DNA of 37,163 bases from Streptomyces sp. NRRL F-6492 (lineage in GTDB: Bacteria; Actinomycetota; Actinomycetes; Streptomycetales; Streptomycetaceae), in assembly GCF_001280125.1 (NCBI RefSeq), contig NZ_LGEG01000253.1, positions 1 through 37,163 of the forward strand, given 5' to 3'. Of the stretch, positions 1-8,703 are shown piece by piece. The first letter of the stretch is position 1. Each line of letters starts with the position of its first letter. The notes under the pieces are model-generated. The model was not told the origin of the DNA. It saw only the letters and a list, made by a program, of their open reading frames with translations, and made no database searches. Position numbers and translations under genes: made by a program.

Positions 1-2
1 CC

Positions 3-392
3 CCCGGGGAGCGGGTGACCCGCCTCGTCAACCGGCTCCGGACGGAGGCGGGTTGCGCCCCGCTGCGCACCGATCCCCGGCTCGTCGCGGCGGCCCGCGC
101 CTACGCCCGCGACATGGTCGCGCAGGGCTACTACGGACACAGCAGCCCGGAGGGCGACTTCGCGGACGCGCGGATCACCGCCGAGGGGTACGACTGGAGC
201 GCCTGGGCCGAGAACCTGGCCAGGGGCGCGGCCGGCCCGGAGGCCGTCGTCGGGGACTGGCGGGACGGCTCGACGCACGAGGAGAACATGCTCGACTGCC
301 GCTACCGGGACACCGGCGTGGCGTCGGTGCCCGGCCCCCGGGGCACGGTCTGGGTGCAGAAGCTGGCCGCGCCCGCCCCCGGGCGGGAGTGA
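3..392 (+). CDS. CAP-domain (SCP/PR-1-like) secreted protein, 5'-truncated by the window edge
   Basis: The frame is open from the first bases, so the N-terminus, including any export signal, lies outside the window. A GTG at 15 exists but falls inside the domain (VTRLVNRLRTEAGC), so it is unlikely to be the start. The visible part is a CAP domain: the NxxR helix start, YYGHSSPEG with the first cavity histidine, WAENLARG with the glutamate, and THEENMLDC where most relatives have GHRxNIL. The end, GTVWVQKLAAP, matches the usual W-V-Q-x-F-A strand. CAP proteins are typically exported and have diverse, often unknown, activities. The downstream convergent gene is a clear paralogue, with only 8 bp between the two stop codons. 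Family is certain; function is unknown. Confidence 0.85.
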   Translation, partial: PGERVTRLVNRLRTEAGCAPLRTDPRLVAAARAYARDMVAQGYYGHSSPEGDFADARITAEGYDWSAWAENLARGAAGPEAVVGDWRDGSTHEENMLDCRYRDTGVASVPGPRGTVWVQKLAAPAPGRE

Positions 393-400
393 CGGCCGGA

Positions 401-1090
401 TCAGCGCCCGGCGCCGAAGTTCTGCACCCACCAGGGGCCGCCGGAGCCCAGGTTCACGCCGACGCCGATGTCCTTGAAGGCGCAGTTGAGGATGTTCGCC
501 CGGTGGCCGGGGCTCTCCATCCAGTCCGCCACGGCCAGGGCCGGGCTCTTCGGCCCGCGGTGGATGTTCTCCCCCCAGGTCGACCACGCGTAGCCGGCGC
601 TCGTCATCCGGTCGCCCCCGTCCCGGCCCTCCGGGCCGGAGTGCGCGTAGTAGTCGCGGGCGGCCATGTCGTCGGCGTGTCCCCGGGCCGCCGCCCGCAG
701 CCGCTTCTCGGAGCGGAGCCGCCCGCAACCGGCCTCCGCGCGCTCGGCGTTGACGAGGGCGACGACCTCCCTGGCGTACCGCTCGGCCCTCCCGACGGCC
801 GCCGTCCCGCTCCCGGCGACCAGGACGGGCCGCTGCTCCCGCGCCCGCGTGCGCAGCTGTCCCGGCCGGAACTCCGGTTCCGGCTCGGCCCGTACGGGCA
901 CGGGGGAGGCGGTGGCCGCCGTCGAGGCCGGGTGGGCCCCCGTCGCGACCGTGAGCACGAGGGCCGCCGCTCCCGCGACGGTGACGGCCGCGCGGAAACC
1001 CGGGCGGCGGCGCGTCCCGCCCCTCCCGCGGTGCCGGCCACCCGCCCGCGCGGGCCGGTCGGAGTGTCGGGGACGGACGTGGTACCGCAT
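401..1090 (-). CDS. Secreted CAP-domain (SCP/PR-1-like) protein
   Basis: I chose the ATG at 1090 because GGAG lies just upstream; an in-frame extension to 1189 has no good ribosome site and low-complexity content. The 229-aa product has a basic N-terminus followed by a hydrophobic stretch (AAVTVAGAAALVLTVATGA), consistent with export or membrane anchoring, a proline/glutamate-rich linker, then the CAP domain from about residue 110. The domain shows VNAERAEAGC, YYAHSGPEG, WGENIHRG, the canonical SPGHRANILNC and a C-terminal WWVQNFGAG. The cavity His and Glu residues are present. It converges on the truncated CAP gene at the window start and shares its motifs in order, suggesting duplication. 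Substrate or partner cannot be deduced. Confidence 0.9.
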   Translation of the reverse strand: MRYHVRPRHSDRPARAGGRHRGRGGTRRRPGFRAAVTVAGAAALVLTVATGAHPASTAATASPVPVRAEPEPEFRPGQLRTRAREQRPVLVAGSGTAAVGRAERYAREVVALVNAERAEAGCGRLRSEKRLRAAARGHADDMAARDYYAHSGPEGRDGGDRMTSAGYAWSTWGENIHRGPKSPALAVADWMESPGHRANILNCAFKDIGVGVNLGSGGPWWVQNFGAGR

Positions 1091-1228
1091 GGGGCTCCGC
1101 TCTCTCGCCGGGGTCGCCGGACGGCCGGCACGGGGGAGAGCCGCCGGGGCAACGGTGACACCTCTTTCCGGCCCCGGCCGTCCCGACACTCCTCGTCAAC
1201 CCGGCGCGTCAGCTCACGTCGAAGCCTT

Positions 1229-2101
1229 TCAGCCCTGCGGGACGACCGCCACCGGGCAGGGAGCCAGATGGAGTGCCGCGTGCGCCACGGAGCCGATCCG
1301 CGGACCGACGGCCCCCCGCTTGGCCCGCCGCCCGACCACCAGGAGCTGCGCCGCCCCCGACTGCGAGAGCAGCACCTGGCCCGCGCTGCCCAGTTCGACG
1401 TGCTCCTCGACCCGGACGTCCGGGTACTTCTCCCGCCAGGGGTCCAGCGCCTCGCGCAGCGCCTTCTCCTCGTACGGGACGAGCCCGCCGGCCTCGTCGG
1501 CGAGCCGCATCGAGGCCGGACTGTACGCGTAGAGGGCCGGCAGGCTCCACGCCCGCACGGCCCGCACGGACGCCCCGCGCGCGGCGGCGGTCGCGAAGGC
1601 GAAGCCGAGTGCGGCGGCGCTGTCCTCCGGGCCGCCGAGCTGGCCGACGAGCACGTGTCCCGCGGGCGGTTCGGCCCGTTCGCCGTCGCGGGACCGGACG
1701 GCGACCACGGGACGGGTGGCGGCGGCGATGATCTGCTGTCCGTACGAGCCCAGCAGGAACCCGGCCACGGGGCCGTGGCCGCGCGAGCCGATCACGAGCA
1801 TCTCGGCCCGCTCCTCGGCGCCGAGCAGCGCGGCGACGGGGGTGTCGGGCAGCACCTCGGACGAGAGCTCCAGGCCCGGGTGCCGGCGGGCGGTCTCCTC
1901 CTCGGCCTCGCGCAGGACCGCGTGCGCGGCCCGCCCCTGGGCCTCGGGGTCCTGGGCCAGGGGGAGGTCGAGGGGTTCCCAGCGCCAGGCGTGCGCGAGC
2001 CGTAGCGGGAGGCCCCGGTGGAGGGCCTCGCGGGCGGCCCAGTCCGCCGCGGCGAGACTCTCCGGGGAACCGTCCACTCCTGCGACGATCTCACGACTCA
2101 T
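1229..2101 (-). CDS. Universal stress protein with two Usp domains
   Basis: The 290-aa protein is two tandem UspA folds, the usual actinobacterial architecture. The ATG at 2101 follows GGAGG with 7-nt spacing. Domain 1 (about 1-140) begins IVAGVDGSPES and carries a complete ATP-binding motif GX2GX9GS (GSRGHGPVAGFLLGS, residues 105-119). Domain 2 (about 150-290) begins HVLVGQLGGPEDS; its equivalent motif is GRRAKRGAVGPRIGS, where Ala replaces the second glycine, so nucleotide binding there may be weaker. Such proteins are cytoplasmic ATP-binding stress factors, often under DosR/DevR hypoxia control in actinobacteria. A possible DevR-type inverted repeat sits at 2189-2202. Identification is firm; regulation is inferred. 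Confidence 0.92.
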   Translation of the reverse strand: MSREIVAGVDGSPESLAAADWAAREALHRGLPLRLAHAWRWEPLDLPLAQDPEAQGRAAHAVLREAEEETARRHPGLELSSEVLPDTPVAALLGAEERAEMLVIGSRGHGPVAGFLLGSYGQQIIAAATRPVVAVRSRDGERAEPPAGHVLVGQLGGPEDSAAALGFAFATAAARGASVRAVRAWSLPALYAYSPASMRLADEAGGLVPYEEKALREALDPWREKYPDVRVEEHVELGSAGQVLLSQSGAAQLLVVGRRAKRGAVGPRIGSVAHAALHLAPCPVAVVPQG

Positions 2102-2127
2102 CGGGCTGCCTCCGTCGGTGCGGTGTC

Positions 2128-2149
2128 GGGTCCGCCGGCCGGCGGACCC
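2128..2149. terminator. Perfect 22-bp GC-rich palindrome between the flavoprotein and usp genes
   Basis: Two 11-bp arms (GGGTCCGCCGG and its complement) abut without a loop. The site lies downstream of the flavoprotein stop at 2248 and 27 nt upstream of the usp start, both on the minus strand. It could end the upstream transcript or form a hairpin in the usp leader. No U-tract follows. Confidence 0.45.
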
Positions 2150-2188
2150 CCTCCCCGCCAGCTTGGGCCCGACGACCGCCCGACGGCA

Positions 2189-2202
2189 GGGCCGTACGTC
2201 CC
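2189..2202 (-). promoter_or_regulatory. Possible DevR/DosR-type inverted repeat upstream of usp
   Basis: On the minus strand the sequence reads GGGACGTACGGCCC, centred about 95 bp upstream of the usp start. It matches the GGGAC-N4-GTCCC form recalled for DosR/DevR sites except for one base in the right arm. usp genes are classic members of that regulon. A single imperfect match in a GC-rich genome is weak evidence. Confidence 0.3.
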
Positions 2203-2247
2203 GACATGCCGTCTTCCGCCGTGACGGGGGCTCAGGACCGCTCCGGG

Positions 2248-3720
2248 TCAGGCCAGCAGGGTGAGCCGGGCGTGGGTGCCGTTGAGGTAGTGGTCCCCGA
2301 TGTCCCGGAGCCGGTGGTCCGCCCGCGTCGGGGCGGTGAGCGCGCGGGCGTTGCGCCAGAAGCGGTCGAATCCCGGTCCGCCGCCCCGGGAGTCGGCGCC
2401 CGCCGTGCCGTCGACGAGTTCGAGGATGCGGCTGGTGATGTGGACGGCCGCCCGGCCGGTGACGGTCTCGGCCGCCGCGACGAGGACGGAGATGTCGGCG
2501 CGCTCCTCCAGGGTCAGCGACCACTCGGCGTGCAGGCCGCGGGCGAGGGCGTCCGTCGCCCGCTCCGCCACCGCGGCGGCGGCGTGCGCGGCGGTCGCCA
2601 GCTCCCCGTAGGCGAGGAGGAGGTACGGGTCGTCCCCGGACCCGGCCGGGGCCGCGCCGTCCCCGGCCGCCGGGCCGCCCGCGCCGCCGGCCGGGACCGG
2701 TCCCGCCTGGTCGGCGCGGCTGATGTCCCGGGCCTCGGCCAGCGCCCCCTCGGCGACGCCGAGGCCGACCTGGGTGAGGAGCAGGCGCAGGGCGAGCGGG
2801 GCGAGGGTGGTGAACGGGGCGACGGCGTGCTCGTCGTGCGGCAGGACGCCGAGGACGTGCTCGGGCGGCACGGGGACGTGGTCGAAGGTGACGGTGCCCG
2901 CGCCGGCGAGGCGCTGTCCGACCCGGTCCGTGCCCGCGTCGGTGAACACCCCCGGATGGGCCGGGTCCACCAGGACGATCAGGAGGTCGCCGGTGCCGCC
3001 GGGGCGGGCGCCGACGACGAGCCGGTCCGCCACCGTGACGCCGGACGCGAAGGCGCGGCGCCCGTCGAGGATCCAGCCGCCGCCGCTGCCCTCGGCGGGG
3101 GTGAGCGCGAGACCGGGTTCGGCGGTGGCGCGCGGCGGTTCGACGCTCCCCGCGAGCAGCCAGCGCTCCTCGGCCGTACACACGTCGAGGGCGAGCGGGT
3201 GGCGGTGGGCGGCGCCCGGCCGTCGTGTCGCGTCCGTCCCGGACGCGGTCTCCGTCCCGGACGCGTCCTCGGGCCCGGACGCGGTGGCCGTCCCGGTCTC
3301 GGTGGCCGTCCCGGGCGGGGCGTCCGCCCGGTAGGGGGTGTGCGCCTCGTGCGCGGGACCGAAGAAGCGGCTGCTCCAGGACAGCGCGTAGTGGTGCGCG
3401 AGGAGTTCGCCCACGGAGCTGTCGGCGGCGGAGATCTCCCGTACGACCGCGGACGCGGCCCGCCAGTCGGCGCCCCGCCGGGAGGGACCCGGTGCGGTGA
3501 GGAGGGCGGGCAGCCCCGCCTCCTGGAGCCGGGCGACCTCGTCGAAGGGCGCCTTCCCGGCCCGGTCCCTCGCCAGGGCGTCCACGGCGAGGTCGTCGGC
3601 GAGCTCCCGGGTGACGCGGGGCCAGATCTCGTCGTCGGCGGGCCGGTCGACGGTCCGGCCCGCCGGTGCGGAGGCGGTGCGCACAGCTGGTCTCTTCGGC
3701 GATTTCCTCGGCGTACTCAC
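2248..3720 (-). CDS. Acyl-CoA dehydrogenase-fold flavoprotein, SfnB/DszC-like (probable sulfur acquisition monooxygenase)
   Basis: The 490-aa protein starts at GTG 3720, with GAGG four bases upstream. It has the acyl-CoA dehydrogenase order: an N-terminal helical domain (VTRELADDLAVDALARDRAGKAPFDEVARLQEAGLPALL), a beta middle domain (GGGWILDGRRAFASG, VGQRLAGAGTVTFDHVPVPPEHVLG) and a C-terminal type-2 helical domain ending DHRLRDIGDHYLNGTHARLTLLA. Reduced-flavin-dependent members of this branch (DszC, SfnB) oxygenate organosulfur compounds. Two low-complexity inserts, about residues 135-177 (TATETG-like repeats) and 335-360, make it about 90 residues longer than usual. A palindrome overlaps its promoter region and an Rrf2 gene lies upstream. 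No flavin reductase is present here. Fold is secure; the sulfur role is inferred. Confidence 0.8.
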   Translation of the reverse strand: MSTPRKSPKRPAVRTASAPAGRTVDRPADDEIWPRVTRELADDLAVDALARDRAGKAPFDEVARLQEAGLPALLTAPGPSRRGADWRAASAVVREISAADSSVGELLAHHYALSWSSRFFGPAHEAHTPYRADAPPGTATETGTATASGPEDASGTETASGTDATRRPGAAHRHPLALDVCTAEERWLLAGSVEPPRATAEPGLALTPAEGSGGGWILDGRRAFASGVTVADRLVVGARPGGTGDLLIVLVDPAHPGVFTDAGTDRVGQRLAGAGTVTFDHVPVPPEHVLGVLPHDEHAVAPFTTLAPLALRLLLTQVGLGVAEGALAEARDISRADQAGPVPAGGAGGPAAGDGAAPAGSGDDPYLLLAYGELATAAHAAAAVAERATDALARGLHAEWSLTLEERADISVLVAAAETVTGRAAVHITSRILELVDGTAGADSRGGGPGFDRFWRNARALTAPTRADHRLRDIGDHYLNGTHARLTLLA

Positions 3721-3733
3721 GTCACCTCACATG

Positions 3734-3765
3734 ATCCCTAGTATTCCCACTGGAATACTAGGGAT
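3734..3765. promoter_or_regulatory. Perfect 32-bp operator-like palindrome upstream of the flavoprotein
   Basis: Arms of 14 bp, ATCCCTAGTATTCC (3734-3747) and its exact complement (3752-3765), flank CACT. The site is 14-45 nt upstream of the flavoprotein start and is AT-rich compared with its surroundings. On the minus strand it contains TAGTAT, a good Streptomyces -10 (TANNNT), so a bound protein would block transcription. The Rrf2 regulator encoded immediately upstream is the natural candidate binder. Confidence 0.75.
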
Positions 3766-3780
3766 AGTGGCAGAGGTGAC

Positions 3781-3799
3781 CGCCCCTTCCCAAGGGGCG
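3781..3799. terminator. Hairpin after the Rrf2 gene
   Basis: CGCCCCTT, a 3-nt loop, and its exact complement AAGGGGCG lie between the Rrf2 stop (3879) and the flavoprotein palindrome, all on the minus strand. It could end Rrf2 transcription before the separately controlled flavoprotein promoter. There is no U-tract. Confidence 0.4.
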
Positions 3800-3878
3800 T
3801 CCGCAGGCTGGACAAGGTCGTCTTGATCGATGAGACGGGGTCAAGTCCACGCAGGTCGCGAGGGGTTGACCCGGCCAG

Positions 3879-4334
3879 TCAGGGGTTGGTCCAGGCCTCG
3901 GGATCGTCGGCGAGCGCGACGATTCCGGCCGGCAGCCTCGCCGCCGCCACCTCCGCGAGCGACACCCCGAGCACCTCGCGGACCCCCGCCCGGAGCGCGA
4001 TCCACAGCGTCAGGAGCGACTCGGCGGGACCCGTGTACGACAGCTCCGGCGGCCGCTCCCCGCGCACGGAGACCAGCGGGCCGTCCACGCAGCGGATGAC
4101 CTCCGCGACCGAGATGGTCTCGGCGGGCCTGGCCAGCCAGTACCCGCCGTTGCCGCCGCGCTGGCTCTGCACCAGGCCGCCCTTGCGCATGTCCCCGAGG
4201 ATGCCCTCCAGGAACTTGTGCGAGATTCCCTGGTCCTCCGCGATGGCCTCGGCCTTCAGCGGACCCGCGTCCCGGGCGGCGGCGAGCTGGAGGGCGGCAC
4301 GCACCGCGTAGTCGGCCCTGGCTGAAATGCGCAT
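3879..4334 (-). CDS. Rrf2-family transcriptional regulator, CymR-like (no Fe-S cysteines)
   Basis: The 151-aa protein opens with the Rrf2 signature MRISARADYAVRAALQLAA, then the winged helix (KAEAIAEDQGISHKFLEGILGDMRKGGLVQSQRGGNGGYWLARPAETISVAEVIRCVDGPL). Only one Cys is present, in RCVDGP, so the three-cysteine cluster loop of IscR, NsrR and RsrR is missing. That places it with CymR-type regulators, which control cysteine and sulfur genes. The ATG at 4334 has a poor ribosome site; AATAAT six bases upstream could be a -10 for a leaderless message. The neighbours, an SfnB-like flavoprotein and a leader peptide plus GST, fit sulfur control. Family is firm; ligand and targets are inferred. Confidence 0.88.
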   Translation of the reverse strand: MRISARADYAVRAALQLAAARDAGPLKAEAIAEDQGISHKFLEGILGDMRKGGLVQSQRGGNGGYWLARPAETISVAEVIRCVDGPLVSVRGERPPELSYTGPAESLLTLWIALRAGVREVLGVSLAEVAAARLPAGIVALADDPEAWTNP

Positions 4335-4443
4335 GCGCGCATTATTCCGTACGGTCGGGACGGATCACGCGCCCGCGGGGCGTGCCGTACCGCTCGCCGT
4401 GGGACGTCTCGTACCACGCGGTGAGACGAGCCGTACCGCACCC

Positions 4444-4472
4444 TTGACGCCGTCCGTGACCGGCCGGACACT
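4444..4472 (+). promoter_or_regulatory. Candidate promoter for the leader peptide/GST transcript
   Basis: TTGACG (4444-4449), a 17-nt spacer and GACACT (4467-4472) make a reasonable sigma-70-type promoter. Transcription would begin near 4479, about 30 nt before the leader-peptide ATG. Confidence 0.5.
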
Positions 4473-4508
4473 CATGGACGGGAAAACCGAGCGAACGGGT
4501 AGGAAAAC

Positions 4509-4619
4509 ATGGGACGCACCGGCCGGAGGGACACCGCATCCGCCGCGCCCCTCCCGCGCTCCCTGCCCCTGACGTCCCGCCGCCACATCGATCTGCTGCG
4601 GGTCTGCAGCGCCGCGTAG
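4509..4619 (+). CDS. Cys-type leader peptide (probable cis-acting attenuator) upstream of the GST-like gene
   Basis: ATG at 4509, preceded by AGGAAAAC, opens a 36-aa peptide ending in TAG at 4617-4619. Its C-terminus, SRRHIDLLRVCSAA, matches the 'putative leader peptide' family of Streptomyces (x-RRHxDLxRVxSA-x, usually with Cys near the end), found ahead of sulfur-compound and cysteine genes. I recall this family from general annotation knowledge. The Cys codon (TGC, codon 33) lies four codons before the stop, suiting a ribosome that stalls when charged Cys-tRNA is scarce. About 190 nt with several hairpins separate it from the GST-like start at 4810. No U-rich terminator is visible, so the read-out could be Rho-dependent or translational. 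Confidence 0.78.
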   Translation: MGRTGRRDTASAAPLPRSLPLTSRRHIDLLRVCSAA

Positions 4620-4633
4620 TCGCCGTCGCCTCC

Positions 4634-4731
4634 CGGGCGGCACGCATCCGCCTCCGCCCGCCGGGCCCCCTTCGCCGCGGTCCGTCTGCCTCCTCCTGCA
4701 CGCATCTCCGCCGACCCGGGCCCCGGCCCGG
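4634..4731 (+). promoter_or_regulatory. Hairpin-rich leader between the leader peptide and the GST-like gene
   Basis: Two perfect stems are visible: CGGGCGG (4634-4640) with CCGCCCG (4654-4660), and CCGGGCC (4716-4722) with GGCCCGG (4725-4731). The second could instead pair with GGGCCGG-type sequence just before the GST start, giving alternative structures. A 9-nt direct repeat GCACGCATC occurs near 4640 and 4699. This is what an attenuation region would need, but no energy calculation was made. Confidence 0.45.
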
Positions 4732-4809
4732 CACCGTCGTCGCCCCCGCCGCGACCGACGCCGCCGCGCGCCGCCCCGGGCCGGCACCGAGCACCCTCAA
4801 GGGAGAAGC

Positions 4810-5670
4810 ATGTCCGTCGTCCCGTCCTCGCTGCTGCCCGCCTCCGCCGCGCCGGCCTTCCGCGGCCGCATCGGCCGCGACGTGCGCAGCGGCCACTACG
4901 CCGTACCGCACCGCTACCGCCTCCACGTCGCGCCGTCCAACCCCGGCTGTCTGAGCATCGCCCTCACCCACGGCCTCCTCGGACTCGACGACACCCTCCC
5001 GCTCACGGTCCTGCCCGACACCCCCGACGCGCCCGACGGCGGATACGCGGCACTCCGCCCGCTGTACGAGGCCAGCGCCCACCTCTACGACGGCCCCGCC
5101 TCCGCGCCCGTCCTCAGCGACGGCTGGACCGGCCGGATCGTCACCACCCACGTCCCCGACATCCTCCGCGACCTCGCCCTGCGCTTCCGCGGCGACGGCC
5201 CCGACCTGCTGCCGGAGGAGCACCGCGCCGAGATCGACGCCGTGGCCGACCTGTGCGGGCGGAGCGTCAACCGGGCCGCCCAGCGGGCCGGCGAACTCGG
5301 ACTCGACGACGAGGCCGCCCACCACGAACCCCTCGGCGTCCTCTTCGCCGCGCTCGACTCCCTGGAGCGCCGCCTCGCCCGCCTGCCGTACGTCCTCGGC
5401 GACGGGCCGACCCTCGCCGACGTCCACGTCTGGGTCACCCTCGTCCAGCTCGACACCGTCCACCGCTGGCACCTGGACGCCGCCGCCATGGACCGGGTCG
5501 CCGGCCACCCCGCCCTCTGGGCGTACGCCCAACGCCTCGCCGCGCGCCCCGAGTTCGCCCGCCACCTCGACATCGACGCCGTCCTGCGCCGCCACCGCTC
5601 CCACTGCCGGGGCCGCGAGGCGGCGGGCGCCGGGATCCGCATCGTCGACTGGTCGGCCGCCCCGCGCTGA
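4810..5670 (+). CDS. Glutathione S-transferase-like protein, Xi class (ECM4/YqjG type)
   Basis: The 286-aa protein starts at ATG 4810 after AAGGGAGAAGC. It has the Xi-class layout: an N-terminal RYRLHV segment followed by a thioredoxin-like half, ILSDGWTGRIVTTHVPDILRDLA in the middle (the PVLxD-x-W/T-x-x-I-V-x-N pattern) and an all-helical GST C-terminal domain with LGDGPTLADVHVWVTLVQLDTVHRWH. Xi enzymes reduce glutathionyl- or thiol-hydroquinones. Actinobacteria mostly use mycothiol, so the thiol partner is uncertain. Aligned without gaps to YqjG as I remember it, the catalytic Cys-Pro is Asn44-Pro45 here, with a Cys three residues later (Cys47). The Cys-type leader peptide upstream suggests sulfur-responsive expression. 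Confidence 0.82.
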   Translation: MSVVPSSLLPASAAPAFRGRIGRDVRSGHYAVPHRYRLHVAPSNPGCLSIALTHGLLGLDDTLPLTVLPDTPDAPDGGYAALRPLYEASAHLYDGPASAPVLSDGWTGRIVTTHVPDILRDLALRFRGDGPDLLPEEHRAEIDAVADLCGRSVNRAAQRAGELGLDDEAAHHEPLGVLFAALDSLERRLARLPYVLGDGPTLADVHVWVTLVQLDTVHRWHLDAAAMDRVAGHPALWAYAQRLAARPEFARHLDIDAVLRRHRSHCRGREAAGAGIRIVDWSAAPR

Positions 5671-5815
5671 CCACCCGGGAACGGGGCCCGGGGAGCACAC
5701 GCCCCGGACCCCGGCGCCCCCGCGCCCTCCCCCCGCGTCACCCACCGTGTCCGCGCGGGTCGCGGGCGTGGCCGACGGCCGCCAGTATGGAGCGACGCAG
5801 GAACAGGAGGACGCC

Positions 5816-6058
5816 ATGCTGCTGCCCGACAGGAACACGGTCGACCGGTTGCTCCGGCACTACCGCGCCCAGGAGCGGACCGTGCTCGCCCGGCCGTGCG
5901 ACCTGTCGGCACTCCGGCGCTTCGAGGACACGGCGTACACCCTCTGCGTCCTGATGGGGGAGCGCAGCGCCCGCGCGGCGGTCCGCGCCGCCGAACGGTA
6001 CGTGACCGGGAACCGCGCCCCGGCCCGGCCGGCCCTGGAAGGCCTGCCCGGAGCCTGA
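5816..6058 (+). CDS. DUF5133 domain-containing small protein
   Basis: The 80-aa protein starts at ATG 5816, with a near-perfect AGGAGG five bases upstream. An open extension to 5747 lacks such a site. The sequence MLLPDRNTVDRLLRHYRAQERTVL, then RRFEDTAYTLCVLMGERSARAAVRAAERYV, is the DUF5133 pattern found in many copies in Streptomyces. It is predicted to be mostly helical with one cysteine and has no signal peptide. Function is unknown in the family as far as I know. It sits alone between the GST-like and UvrA-like genes on the same strand, about 150 nt from each, with no clear operon partner. Confidence 0.82.
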   Translation: MLLPDRNTVDRLLRHYRAQERTVLARPCDLSALRRFEDTAYTLCVLMGERSARAAVRAAERYVTGNRAPARPALEGLPGA

Positions 6059-6130
6059 CCCCGGGCCCGGTCCCTCCCGTACCGCCGGGAAGAGATCAGG
6101 AATCGAGAAGCGTCACCACCGTGCCGCCGT

Positions 6131-6136
6131 TAGCGT
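6131..6136 (+). promoter_or_regulatory. Candidate -10 element giving a leaderless transcript into the uvrA-like gene
   Basis: TAGCGT fits the TANNNT -10 of Streptomyces. Its predicted start site, about 7 nt downstream, coincides with the ATG at 6144. No convincing TTGACA-like -35 is present at 17-18 nt. Confidence 0.4.
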
Positions 6137-6143
6137 GACAGCC

Positions 6144-6223
6144 ATGGGCATCGCGACCCCCGCCGAGGGCGGACCGGACGCGATGGACCACCCTTTCGGC
6201 CCCGCGCGACAGCTGGAGACACG

Positions 6224-6227
<4 letters not shown>
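6144..6227 (+). CDS. Possible 27-aa upstream peptide coupled to the uvrA-like gene
   Basis: ATG 6144 opens 27 codons (MGIATPAEGGPDAMDHPFGP then ARQLETR) whose TGA at 6225-6227 overlaps the ATG of the UvrA-like gene as ATGA. There is no ribosome site, but a TANNNT hexamer ends 7 nt before the ATG, as expected for a leaderless start. Translation of this frame would deliver ribosomes to the main start. I recognise no family. It may be a real coupling peptide or chance in GC-rich DNA. Confidence 0.35.
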
Positions 6228-8611
<2,384 letters not shown>

Positions 8612-8647
8612 CGGAGAGGTACCGACCGAGGGGTCCTGGCCGGAGAG

Positions 8648-8674
8648 GCCGGGGCGAGCGGCGCCCGCCCCGGC
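8648..8674. terminator. Hairpin between convergent uvrA-like and DD-carboxypeptidase genes
   Basis: GCCGGGGCG and its exact complement CGCCCCGGC enclose a 9-nt loop, in the 92-bp gap where two genes converge. It probably serves both strands. No U-tract is visible. Confidence 0.6.
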
Positions 8675-8703
8675 TGTCCTCACTCCGAGAGAGCCGCCCG
8701 CCC

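Noticed and set aside
6105..6136. A PafBC-type DNA-damage promoter ahead of the UvrA-like gene
   Set aside because: TAGCGT fits the TAGNNT part, but the TTGTCAGTG element is not found at the required spacing.
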